This document shows positions 26,323 to 34,157 of a stretch of DNA of 59,836 nucleotides, in pieces. How positions within the stretch are numbered: the first letter of the stretch is position 1; each line of letters begins with the position of its first letter. Made by a program: the position numbers and the translations under genes. The stretch comes from Amphiplicatus sp046296195 (GTDB taxonomy: Bacteria; Pseudomonadota; Alphaproteobacteria; Caulobacterales; Parvularculaceae), in assembly GCA_046296195.1 (NCBI GenBank), contig JBKBLR010000015.1, positions 1-59,836 of the forward strand, in the 5' to 3' direction. The notes under the pieces were generated by a model. The model was not told the origin of the DNA. It did not search any database and saw only the letters and a program-made list of their open reading frames with translations.

Positions 26323-26345
26323 AGCCCCCGCTGGAGGGCTCCTTG
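26323..26345 (+). promoter_or_regulatory. Shine-Dalgarno inside a small hairpin, before a TTG start
   Basis: AGCCC (26323-26327) can pair with GGGCT (26336-26340). The strong ribosome site GGAGGG (26333-26338) lies partly in the 3' arm, and the TTG start follows at 26343. Pairing would hide half of the site. The arrangement is visible; any regulatory effect is inference. Confidence 0.35.
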
Positions 26346-28046
26346 CCGGACGTTTTCATCTCCTACAATCGCGAAGATCGCGAAACCGCTCGGGTTGTCT
26401 CCAGTGCGCTTGAAGCCGAAGGCTTCTCGGTCTGGTGGGATGCGGCGCTGCGGGCCGGCGAAACCTATGACGAGGTCACCGAGCACAATCTGAGGACCGC
26501 GGGCGCTGTCGTCGTTCTGTGGTCGAAACGCTCGGCGAACTCGAAATGGGTGCGGGCCGAAGCGACGGTCGGCGAACGCAGCTCGACGCTCGTGCCGGCG
26601 TTGATCGAGGATTGCGAACGCCCGATCCGTTTCGAGCTCGTCCAGACCGCCGATCTTCGCCATTGGCGCGGCGACAGGGCCGATCCGAACTGGCGCGGCT
26701 TCATTCAGGATGTGAAGTCGGCGATCTCAAAAAGGGCGCCGCGGGCCGGCGGCCCCACGGCCGCCGCGCCGGCGATGACCTCAACGGATGTCTCCATCGA
26801 GACGACTTTCTGGAACTCCATCAAGGACGGTCAGGAGCGGTCGGATTTCGAGGCCTATCTCGCGCGGTACCCCGCAGGCCATTTTGCGGCGCTGGCGAAG
26901 AACCGCCTCGCCGCGCTCAATCGGCCGGCGTCAGCGCCCGCGACGGCCGCTCGGGCCGCAGCGCCGCCGCCCCAGCGTCCTCAGCAGCAGTCTCCGCAGG
27001 CGCGCCCTGCGGCGCCGCCGCGGCCGACGCCTGCGCCGGCGCCCGAGAAAAAATCCGTGGGCGGAATTCTCGTCTTCGGGCTCGTGGGCGCGCTCGCCGT
27101 CGTCGGCGTTACGGCGTTCCTGCTGATGCGCGGGGGCGAGGCGCCGGCGGCCGCGACAACGGGGCCGATCGCCGAAACAGCCCCCGAAGCGCTTCCTGAA
27201 ACGCCGCCCGTCGAGCCGCAAAGCGAACCGGCGTCCGACATGCTCGCGGAGGCCGAGGCTGATCCGGCCCCGACTGAGGCTTCTGCGGCGCTTTCGGAGC
27301 CGGTCGTCGCCGAGCTGGCGGCGCCGCCCGCGCCGGAGCCTTCCGCCGGCCTTGCCGGCGCGTATCGCGACTGCGACCGATGCCCGCTGATGACGCGCCT
27401 TCCCGGCGGCGCGTTTCTGCGGGGATCGCCGGAAGGAGAGGTGGGGCGCAACGCCTATGAAGGCCCGCAGCGCGAAGTGCGCGTCCCTGCGTTCGCCATC
27501 GGCGTCTATGAGGTGACGCGCGAGGAATGGAACGCCTGTGCGGCCGAGGGCGGTTGCCCCGAAAAGGGCTATTCCGTTGACGGATCAATGCCGGCTCTCG
27601 GCGTTTCCTTCCGCGAGGGCGAGCGCTACGTCGCGTGGCTGTCGAAGAAGACCGGCAAAAACTATCGCCTCCCGAGCGAAGCCGAATGGGAATACGCCGC
27701 GCGGGGCGGAACGCAGTCCGCCTTTTGGTGGGGCGACCGGTATGAATCGGGGCGCGTCGCGACAGGCGCGCCGGCGCCGGTTGGAACCCATGCGGCGAAC
27801 GGCTTCGGCCTTCACGACGTCACCGGGAATGCGCGCGAGTGGGTCGCGGACTGCTATGTCAACAATTACGCCAACGCGCCGGACGACGGCCGGGCGGTGA
27901 TCGAGGGAGACTGCAGCAAGCGTGTCGTGCGCGGCGGCGCCTGGTCGAACCCCCCGATGGACCTGCGTGTCGCCAATCGCAGCCGCATCGACGCCAATGT
28001 GCGCGCCCAGTATATGGGGCTGCGTGTCGCGGCGAGCCTCGACTGA
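26343..28046 (+). CDS. TIR domain - transmembrane - FGE/SUMF1-like domain protein
   Basis: A 567-residue fusion. Residues 1-128 are a TIR domain (MPDVFISYNREDRETARVVS; WVRAE with E73 at the NADase glutamate position). Residues 155-192 form a short helical motif (FWNSIKDGQERSDFEAYLARY). An Ala/Pro-rich linker precedes one transmembrane helix (239-263); a second acidic linker leads to a formylglycine-generating-enzyme-like domain (340-567: GGAFLRGSPEGE, GVYEVTREEWNAC, RLPSEAEWEYAARGG, NAREWVADCY, RVVRGGAWSN). The usual Cys before Arg in true FGEs is absent (LRVANRSR), so this domain may be a ligand-binding sensor. TTG start with GGAGGG four bases upstream. Divergent from the 4-TM SLATT-like gene. 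Confidence 0.85.
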   Translation: MPDVFISYNREDRETARVVSSALEAEGFSVWWDAALRAGETYDEVTEHNLRTAGAVVVLWSKRSANSKWVRAEATVGERSSTLVPALIEDCERPIRFELVQTADLRHWRGDRADPNWRGFIQDVKSAISKRAPRAGGPTAAAPAMTSTDVSIETTFWNSIKDGQERSDFEAYLARYPAGHFAALAKNRLAALNRPASAPATAARAAAPPPQRPQQQSPQARPAAPPRPTPAPAPEKKSVGGILVFGLVGALAVVGVTAFLLMRGGEAPAAATTGPIAETAPEALPETPPVEPQSEPASDMLAEAEADPAPTEASAALSEPVVAELAAPPAPEPSAGLAGAYRDCDRCPLMTRLPGGAFLRGSPEGEVGRNAYEGPQREVRVPAFAIGVYEVTREEWNACAAEGGCPEKGYSVDGSMPALGVSFREGERYVAWLSKKTGKNYRLPSEAEWEYAARGGTQSAFWWGDRYESGRVATGAPAPVGTHAANGFGLHDVTGNAREWVADCYVNNYANAPDDGRAVIEGDCSKRVVRGGAWSNPPMDLRVANRSRIDANVRAQYMGLRVAASLD

Positions 28047-28148
28047 GGCCTGCCATCTCGGCTTGCGCCCTTCGCCTCCATCTGCCATTTCCGGCGGCGA
28101 ATTCAGCAGGCGCGGGGCCCCCTCGCGCCGTAACAAGGGAGCCTTGCG

Positions 28149-28445
28149 ATGGCTGTTGACGGAAAGTGGAACCTCAAGATCAAGACGCCGATGGGCGAGC
28201 AGGGCGGCGTGCTGGAGCTGAAGGCGGACGGCGCTTCGCTCACCGGCTCGATGTCTGGCAATATGGGCTCGGTCGCGATCGAGAACGGCTCGGTCGCCGG
28301 CGACGCGGTGAAATGGTCGGCCAAGGTCACGTCGCCGATGCCGATTCAGCTCGACTTCGACGGCAAGGTCGCGGGCGACGCCATCAGCGGCAGCGTCAAG
28401 CTCGGGGCCTTCGGCACCTCGACCTTTTCAGGCACGCGCGCCTGA
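28149..28445 (+). CDS. Small conserved-looking beta-rich protein, function unknown
   Basis: 98 residues from MAVDGKWNLKIKTPMGEQGG to FGTSTFSGTRA. Alternating hydrophobic/polar strands with repeated Gly-Ser-x turns (GSMSGNMGS, NGSVAGDAVKW, DGKVAGDAISGSVKLG) suggest a small beta barrel or lipocalin-like sheet, with no signal peptide. GGGAG lies 7 bases before the ATG. It follows the TIR-FGE gene on the same strand by 102 bases and may be independent. I do not recognise a family with a known role. Confidence 0.6.
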   Translation: MAVDGKWNLKIKTPMGEQGGVLELKADGASLTGSMSGNMGSVAIENGSVAGDAVKWSAKVTSPMPIQLDFDGKVAGDAISGSVKLGAFGTSTFSGTRA

Positions 28446-28529
28446 TATCGCCTTCGGCAGGACGTTGCGCCGCTCCCCCCCCGCTCCAAGAGCCGGGAGG
28501 GGCGGCGCGCTGCTGTGGTTGGGTCTCCC

Positions 28530-29258
28530 ATGCGCCTGAGCCGCATCATCCTCGTCGGTCATCGCTGGCTGGGGCTTTTACTCGCTGTGCAGGTCGTCCT
28601 TTGGATGTCCAGCGGCGTCATCATGAGCTGGTTTCCGATCGAGCGCGTGCGCGGGGAGACGGCCGCCGCGCTCGAGGCGCCCGTCCAGCTTGACGCGACG
28701 CGCTTTTTTCCGCCCGGCGGCGTCATCGCCGAGATGGAGGCGGTGACGGACGTCCGCCTCAGGACCTGGCTCGGCCAACCCGTCTACTTGGTGACGGGCG
28801 CAAACGGCCGTGCGCTTTTCGATGCAAGCACCGGAAAAAGAATGTCGCCGCTTCCCGAGGCGCTCGCGCGCAAGGCGGCGGAGGCTGATTTCAGGGGCGA
28901 AGGCGACCTCGAGGGCATGACGCTGATGAACAATCCGCCGCCGGAATTTCGGGGCAAGACTCCTGTCTGGCGGGCGGAGTTCTCGGACGCTGATGAGACC
29001 CGGCTCTACATCTCGCCGGAGACCGGCGAGGTGCTCGCCCGTCGCAACCGCATCTGGCGGCTCTATGATTTCTTCTGGATGCTGCACATCATGGACTATG
29101 ACGAGCGGGAAAATTTCAATAATCCCCTCATTCGCGCTTTCGCCGCGACGGGTCTTCTTTTCGCATTGTCCGGCCTGTTTCTCGTCGTCCAGCGCCTGTT
29201 GAACGGGCGGTTCAAGGACGACGTTTCACGCTCGTTCAGACCGCCGCCGTCGCGATGA
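28530..29258 (+). CDS. PepSY domain-containing membrane protein
   Basis: About 242 residues: an N-terminal helix (LSRIILVGHRWLGLLLAVQV), a periplasmic PepSY-like part (LRTWLGQPVYLVTGANGRAL with the D-x-x-T-G sequel FDASTGKRMS; then ETRLYISPETGEVLARRN), and a C-terminal helix (AATGLLFALSGLFLVVQRLL). WRLYDFFWMLHIMDYD is a hallmark of PepSY-associated iron-uptake/reductase-like proteins (COG3182/PiuB side). Function is likely in the inner membrane, possibly linked to iron; no partner is adjacent. Convergent with the MoxR gene. Confidence 0.8.
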   Translation: MRLSRIILVGHRWLGLLLAVQVVLWMSSGVIMSWFPIERVRGETAAALEAPVQLDATRFFPPGGVIAEMEAVTDVRLRTWLGQPVYLVTGANGRALFDASTGKRMSPLPEALARKAAEADFRGEGDLEGMTLMNNPPPEFRGKTPVWRAEFSDADETRLYISPETGEVLARRNRIWRLYDFFWMLHIMDYDERENFNNPLIRAFAATGLLFALSGLFLVVQRLLNGRFKDDVSRSFRPPPSR

Positions 29259-29274
29259 CCGCGCCAGGAAGGTT

Positions 29275-30120
29275 CTAGGCGCCTTCCCGCCGCGCCAGAA
29301 AGGCGAGCCGCTCGAACAGATGCACGTCCTGTTCGTTTTTCAATAGCGCGCCGTGCAGCGGCGGTATGGCCTTGCGCGTGTCGCGCTCGCGCAGCACGTC
29401 CTCCGGCAGGTCTTCCGCCATCAGCAGCTTCAGCCAGTCGAGCAGCTCTGACGTCGACGGCTTCTTCTTCAGGCCGGGCACTTCCCGGATCTCGTAAAAA
29501 ATCTTCAGTGCGTCGGCGACGAGGCGCTGCTTGACGCCGGGGAAGTGCACCTCGACGATCTCGCTCATCGTCTTCGGATCGGGAAACTTGATGTAATGGA
29601 AGAAGCACCGGCGCAGGAACGCGTCAGGCAGCTCCTTCTCGTTGTTGGAGGTGATGATGACGACGGGCCGTCGCGCCGCTTTGACCGTCTCGCCGGTTTC
29701 GTAGACGAAGAACTCCATCCGGTCGAGCTCCTGCAGGAGGTCGTTCGGAAACTCGATGTCGGCTTTGTCGATCTCATCGATCAGCAGCACAGGTCGCTGC
29801 GGTGCAGTGAAAGCCTCCCACAGCTTGCCGCGCTTGATGTAGTTGCGGACGTCGCGGGCCCGCTCCTCGCCAAGCTGGCCGTCGCGAAGGCGGGCGACCG
29901 CATCATATTCATAAAGACCCTGATGGGCTTTCGTGGTCGACTTGATGTGCCATTCGAGCAGAGGAGCCCCGAGCGCCTTCGCCACTTCCTGTGCGAGCAC
30001 GGTCTTGCCGGTGCCAGGCTCGCCCTTGACGAGGAGCGGCCGTTCCAGCGCCACGGCGGCGTTGACAGCGACCTTGAGGTCATCGGTCGCGACATAGTCC
30101 CTGGTGCCCGTAAACTTCAC
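29275..30120 (-). CDS. MoxR-family AAA+ ATPase
   Basis: About 281 residues from a GTG. Walker A GEPGTGKT at 33-40, Walker B PVLLIDEIDKADIEF, sensor IITSNNEKELPDAFLRRC and the arginine-rich second region mark a MoxR-type AAA+ chaperone. These usually work with a von Willebrand factor A protein to insert cofactors or activate complexes; none is adjacent here, and the only VWA protein in the window (CobT) is about 18 kb away. The open frame extends upstream to 30222 but would enter the promoter region of the divergent peroxidase gene. GGGAT lies about 9 bases before the GTG. Confidence 0.88.
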   Translation of the reverse strand: MKFTGTRDYVATDDLKVAVNAAVALERPLLVKGEPGTGKTVLAQEVAKALGAPLLEWHIKSTTKAHQGLYEYDAVARLRDGQLGEERARDVRNYIKRGKLWEAFTAPQRPVLLIDEIDKADIEFPNDLLQELDRMEFFVYETGETVKAARRPVVIITSNNEKELPDAFLRRCFFHYIKFPDPKTMSEIVEVHFPGVKQRLVADALKIFYEIREVPGLKKKPSTSELLDWLKLLMAEDLPEDVLRERDTRKAIPPLHGALLKNEQDVHLFERLAFLARREGA

Positions 30121-30207
30121 AAAAGCGCATCCCTTATGCGGCGGCGAAGCATTGGAGTATAAAAGGGGAATCCGGCGCCGCAACGCCGCAACACAGCGGG
30201 AGCTTTC

Positions 30208-30687
30208 ATGCCATCCGTCCACGACTTTTCAGCGAGGCGCATCGACGGCCGCGAGGAAAGCCTCGCCGCCTACAAGGGCAAGGCGCTTCTGATCGTCAAC
30301 GTCGCCTCGAAATGCGGGTTCACGCCGCAATATGAAGGGCTCCAGAGGCTCTATGAAGAGAACCGCGACAAGGGTTTTGAAGTGCTGGGCTTCCCTTGCA
30401 ACCAGTTCGGGGCGCAAGAGCCGGGCGATGAAAAGGAAATCCAGAACTTCTGCAGCGTCAATTACGGCGTCACCTTTCCGATGTTCGCGAAGATCGAGGT
30501 CAACGGCGAGGGCGCGCATCCGCTCTGGAAGTTCCTGAAGAGGGAGAAGAAGGGGCTCGCCGGCTCCGAAGCCGTCAAATGGAATTTTACGAAATTCCTT
30601 GTCGATCGCGACGGCGCCGTCGTCGCCCGCTTCGGCCCGCAAGATTCTCCGGACCTCATCGCCCGCAAGCTCGACGCCGCGCTCTGA
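30208..30687 (+). CDS. Glutathione peroxidase (thiol peroxidase type)
   Basis: 159 residues. Catalytic C36 in NVASKCGFT, Q70 in FPCNQFGAQEPG, and W125/N126 in KWNFTKFLVD form the peroxidase tetrad; C82 (NFCSVNYGV) sits where the resolving cysteine of thioredoxin-dependent members lies. It would reduce hydrogen and lipid peroxides in the cytoplasm using thioredoxin or glutathione. GGGAG precedes the ATG by 6 bases. It is divergent from the MoxR gene with an 87-base gap that contains a TATAAAA run. Confidence 0.95.
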   Translation: MPSVHDFSARRIDGREESLAAYKGKALLIVNVASKCGFTPQYEGLQRLYEENRDKGFEVLGFPCNQFGAQEPGDEKEIQNFCSVNYGVTFPMFAKIEVNGEGAHPLWKFLKREKKGLAGSEAVKWNFTKFLVDRDGAVVARFGPQDSPDLIARKLDAAL

Positions 30688-31107
30688 CGGATCCGCCCGG
30701 TCGGGGGCCTCAGTTCCGGCGCAACTGGCCGGGGTGACGATCTATCATAGATTCAACTGATTGATGTCTTGACTTTCCGGCCCTGTCCGGGCTAGATTGA
30801 TGCAATCGCGCCGTGGGTCCGCCGTCGGCGCGATCGTCGTTTCTGGGGCGCCGCCGCCTCTGAAGCAGCGGTCGCCTTTGACATGTCCGGTTTGTCCCGC
30901 GACGCGGATGCTTCCGTCATCTGGCCGCGCGATTGAAGGAACCCCCGCCGATCCATCGATTGCGCGGAGGACGGCGTCCGAGGCGGAAATTCTGCGTATC
31001 TTTTTCCGGTCGAAAATGCGCATTTCGGGGCTGGAGGCCGCGGAAAGCCTCAATTTTCCAGCGCGCGGCGCGATAAAAAACACGCAGAACAGATAAGGCC
31101 GGCGGCG
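30688..31107. other. 420-base intergenic stretch with possible small RNA
   Basis: Lies between the peroxidase gene and the convergent PHA-region gene. Besides the promoter-like site, it has a bulged inverted repeat CGAAAATGCGCATTTCG at 31011-31027 and an AT-rich run (GATAAAAAACACG) near 31070. I see no match to 6S, SRP, tmRNA or RNase P motifs. Nothing else is supported. Confidence 0.35.
30769..30797 (+). promoter_or_regulatory. Strong-looking sigma-70 promoter without an assigned gene
   Basis: TTGACT (30769-30774), exactly 17 bases, CTAGAT (30792-30797). Transcription would start near 30803 on the plus strand. The next 300 bases contain no convincing protein gene (a 99-codon open frame from 30797 is low in family-like features and would start at the promoter itself). 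A small RNA is an option. Confidence 0.45.
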
Positions 31108-31425
31108 CTATTTCTTTTCGAGCAGGAGCTGGCCTTCCTTTTCGACGCGGCCGGCGATGATCTCGGCGAGCGAGGCGAGAATGGACGGCAACGTCGCCTC
31201 GATCCGCACATGCTGCGGGAAGATGTCGACGGCGCCGGTGATCGTCTGGCCGAGCCCCCTGGCGGTGAACGTCAGTTTGGCGTCGCTCGCCCAAGTCTCG
31301 TCGAACCGGAACATCATACCGCCGGAGAGGCTTTGCTTGATGCGGTCAAAGCCCGCGCGCATTCGGCGCGAGGCCTCCGCAACGCCAAGGTCGTGATTGA
31401 GGATGATCGTTACAGGGCGCGCCAT
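31108..31425 (-). CDS. Polyhydroxyalkanoic acid system (PHA_gran_rgn) family protein
   Basis: 105 residues starting MARPVTIILNHDLGVAEASR. The family pattern is an H-x-L-x-x-x-E-A-x-x-R start, a central F-x-x-x-W stretch (FRFDETWASDAKLTFTARG), then G-x-I/V-x-V/I-strands (ITGAVDIFPQHVRIEATLP) and a C-terminal helix. Members are found near PHA synthesis genes and are thought to associate with granules or their regulation. phaC lies about 8.5 kb away here, so the genome has the pathway but the genes are not one operon. Confidence 0.8.
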   Translation of the reverse strand: MARPVTIILNHDLGVAEASRRMRAGFDRIKQSLSGGMMFRFDETWASDAKLTFTARGLGQTITGAVDIFPQHVRIEATLPSILASLAEIIAGRVEKEGQLLLEKK

Positions 31426-31552
31426 GGCGATCTGCTCCTTTCCCGGGAAATGGGAAGCGCCGGGGCCGAATGCAACCGCCGGCCGCCGCCCCGCATTGGC
31501 GAGCGGCGTCGGAACGGCCTATAAGGGCGTCGCAGAGACCAGAGCGGCTTTC

Positions 31553-32359
31553 ATGATCGGACGCATTGCAGGCTTTCTGGGACTTCTCGCGCTCGGCCTT
31601 GCGCTGGCGATTGCGGTCGCCGGACCCGGCGCGCGGCTTGGTCTTTGGGACTGGAGCTTCGGGCTGTCGCTCATCCGCAAGGTATCGGCCCCGGATGCGA
31701 TCCCGGGCCTGCCGGTTCCGCCGCTGCTGCTGGCGGCCGGCCTCGCGTTCATCGGGGCGATTGCGGCGTTCGTCAGCAAGCTGATGCGCATCGGCCTCTT
31801 CGCGCTCGTCGCCGCGGCGCTCGCCGGCGGGGCGATCAGCGTGCCGCTGAAGATGCGGGCCGCGTTCGAGGCCAATCCCTTCATCCATGAAGTGACGACG
31901 GACTTCGACAATCCGCCGGCCATCATCGCCGCTGCGGCGCTGCCACGGACAAACCCGCCCGAATATCGCGGATCGGATCCGGTTCCGCGCGCGGAGAATG
32001 GACTGACCGTCGCCGAGGCCCAGCGCGCGGCGTTCCCCGACATCCAGCCGATCATGACGTCGGGCGCGCTTGAGGAAGCGCGTGACAGGACGCGCGCCGT
32101 CATCACGGCGATGAAGATGGAGATCATCGCCGAAGGCCCCGATGGCGATCAGCCCGGCGCGGGCTGGAGAATCGAAGCGGTCAACACCTCGACGTGGTTC
32201 GGCTTCAAGGATGATTTCATTGTCCGTCTGACGCCCCGCGCGGAAGGGGGCGTGCGGATCGATATCCGGTCGAAATCGCGCGTCGGCGGATCTGATCTTG
32301 GCGCCAACGCCGCGCGCGTGCGCGAGTTCATGAAGCGCTTCAACGCGGCGGCGGATTGA
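31553..32359 (+). CDS. DUF1499 membrane protein
   Basis: 268 residues. Two or three N-terminal hydrophobic helices (IAGFLGLLALGLALAIAVAG, LLLAAGLAFIGAIAAFVS, RIGLFALVAAALAGGAIS) precede a soluble domain with the DUF1499 pattern: FIHEVTTDFDNPPAI, YPDIQP-like AAFPDIQPI, WRIEAVNTSTWFGFKDDFIV and VRIDIRSKSRVGGSDLGANA. The function of the family is unknown. Its 3' end overlaps the convergent purN by 20 bases. Confidence 0.88.
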   Translation: MIGRIAGFLGLLALGLALAIAVAGPGARLGLWDWSFGLSLIRKVSAPDAIPGLPVPPLLLAAGLAFIGAIAAFVSKLMRIGLFALVAAALAGGAISVPLKMRAAFEANPFIHEVTTDFDNPPAIIAAAALPRTNPPEYRGSDPVPRAENGLTVAEAQRAAFPDIQPIMTSGALEEARDRTRAVITAMKMEIIAEGPDGDQPGAGWRIEAVNTSTWFGFKDDFIVRLTPRAEGGVRIDIRSKSRVGGSDLGANAARVREFMKRFNAAAD

Positions 32360-33002
32360 AGAGCACGCCGCCGCCGTCAGCAGACGGCGCGACGACGCCT
32401 CCGCTTCCAATCGGCGCCTTGCCGAGCGCGACGCGGCGCACACATTCAGGATAGAGCTTGTGCTCGGCCGCGAGGATGCGCGCCGCGAGCGTGTCGGGCG
32501 TGTCATCGGCAAGCACCGGCACCGCAGCCTGGCCGATGATCGGGCCGGCGTCCATTTCCGCGCTGACATAGTGCACGGTGCAGCCGGCGATCTTGACGCC
32601 CGCGGCCAGCATCCCGGCATGGACGTCGAGGCCCTTGAAGGCGGGAAGAAGCGAGGGATGGATGTTGACAAGCCGCCCATGCCACCGATTGACGAACGCA
32701 GCGGACAGGAGGCGCATGAAGCCGGCCAGGCACACAATCTCGACGCCGGCGTCTTCAAGCGCGCTTTGAAGCGCGTCCTCGAAACGTCGTTTTCCGTCAG
32801 GGCCTTTGCCGAAGCGCCGGTGATCGATCGTCACGGCGGGCACGCCCGCCTCGGCGGCCCGCAGAAGGCCCGCAGCGCCCTCGACATTCGAGATGACGAT
32901 CGCGATCTCGGCGGGATAATCAGCCGCGCGCGCAGCCTCTATCAGCGCCTGCAGGTTCGAGCCGCGCCCGGAGATGAGAACGCCGAGCTTCCTGCGCGCC
33001 AT
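32340..33002 (-). CDS. purN: Phosphoribosylglycinamide formyltransferase
   Basis: 220 residues. GARS transformylase I transfers a formyl group from 10-formyl-tetrahydrofolate to GAR in purine synthesis. Visible motifs: VLISGRGSNLQALIEA at the N-terminus, AGFMRLLSAAFV, the catalytic VNIHPSLLPAFKG (Asn-His) and HYVSAEMDAGPIIGQ (Asp). The C-terminal tail (GGVVAPSADGGGVLFNPP) runs past the usual end by a few residues. It starts 4 bases after purM stops, so they are one operon. Confidence 0.95.
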   Translation of the reverse strand: MARRKLGVLISGRGSNLQALIEAARAADYPAEIAIVISNVEGAAGLLRAAEAGVPAVTIDHRRFGKGPDGKRRFEDALQSALEDAGVEIVCLAGFMRLLSAAFVNRWHGRLVNIHPSLLPAFKGLDVHAGMLAAGVKIAGCTVHYVSAEMDAGPIIGQAAVPVLADDTPDTLAARILAAEHKLYPECVRRVALGKAPIGSGGVVAPSADGGGVLFNPPPR

Positions 33003-33006
33003 CGCG

Positions 33007-34018
33007 TCACGCCCTGACGAGATCGCCGATGAGGCGAGGGCGCTCGCCCGATTTTTCCAGCGCGGCGATCAGGCGCGCCGCGGCATTCTTCTCGGCGATG
33101 AGGACCCCGCCGATTCCGCAGTTAAAGGTGCGCCGCATTTCTTCTTTGGAAAGGCCGCCGGCGCGGGCGAGCCAGTCGAAGAGCGGCGGCAAGGCGAGCG
33201 CCTCTTCGTCGAACCGCGCCTTCAGGCTGTCGTCGAAAACGCGGGGCACGTTGTCGGTGAGACCACCACCGGTGATATGCGCAAAGCCGCGCACGGCAGG
33301 ATCCTTCAAGAGCGGCAGCAGGGGCTTCACATAAATCCGCGTCGGGGCCAGCAAGGCTTCGCCGAGCGTCTTTTCGTCGTCGAAAGGCGCGCGCTCCGAA
33401 TAGGAGAGCCCCTGATCGCGCACGATCTTGCGAATGAGCGAATAACCGTTCGAATGNNNNNNNNNNGCCTGAAGAGGGAAGGCCGATCATCACATCGCCT
33501 TCGCGACACGCCCGCGGCAGGAGGTGGTCGCGTTCGACGGCGCCGACGCAAAATCCGGCGAGATCATATTCGCCCTCGGCGTACATGCCGGGCATTTCCG
33601 CGGTCTCGCCGCCGATGAGGGCGCAGCCCGCTTCGAGGCAGCCCTTGGCGATGCCGGCGATCACGTCGGCCGCGACGCCTTCTTCGAGTTTCCCCGCTGC
33701 GAAATAGTCGAGGAAGAAAAGCGGCTCGGCCCCTTGCGCAAGCACATCGTTCACGCACATCGCGACGAGATCGACTCCGATCGTGCCGTGGCGTCCGGTG
33801 TCGAAGGCGATCTTCAGCTTGGTGCCGACGCCGTCCGTACCCGAAACGAGCAGTGGGTCGCGATAGCCCGCCGCCTTGAGATCGAAGATCCCGCCGAAGC
33901 CGCCGAGCGCCGCGTCCGCGCCGGCTCGGGCGGTCGTCCTCGCCAGCGGCGAGATCGCCTCGACAAGGCGTTCGCCAGCGTCGATGTCGACCCCGGCCTT
34001 TTTGTAAGCGTCGCTCAT
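33007..34018 (-). CDS. purM: Phosphoribosylformylglycinamidine cyclo-ligase, interrupted by an assembly gap
   Basis: AIR synthetase closes the imidazole ring in purine synthesis. The N-terminal part (YKKAGVDIDAGERLVE, VSGTDGVGTKLKIAF, GGETAEMPGMYAEGEYDLAG) runs to GLPSSG at 33467. Ten N follow, then HSNGYSLIRKIV from 33456 and the C-terminal domain (AHITGGGLTDNVPR, MRRTFNCGIGG). Across the N run the frames disagree. Comparing with the usual SSG-x-HSNGYSL motif, only one codon is missing, and both edges fall on codon boundaries. The true gap is therefore probably 3 bases and the gene is intact, about 334 residues. Confidence 0.93.
33457..33466. other. Run of 10 N (assembly gap) inside purM
   Basis: Ten unresolved bases. 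The number is probably a placeholder, since purM motifs on the two sides predict about 3 missing bases. Confidence 0.95.
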
Positions 34019-34157
34019 GGCGCTCCCTTTGGCGCCGTTGCGGGCCGCGGCGCAACAACGGTTTTCCACTTTCTGCTTGGGGGATGCGAACCGGGGCGGG
34101 CGCGGCTATAAGAGCGGCGGGAGCCGTGGGTCCGCCCGCCAGTTGAGAGAAATTTGC

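Noticed and set aside
29275..30222. Longer MoxR start at 30222
   Set aside because: Would extend into the divergent peroxidase gene; the first 34 codons lack family similarity.
30797..31096. 99-codon plus-strand open frame
   Set aside because: Begins at the promoter -10 itself, no ribosome site, no protein-like features.
33007..34018. purM as a frameshifted pseudogene
   Set aside because: The frame change coincides exactly with the N run; both sides are intact and codon-aligned.
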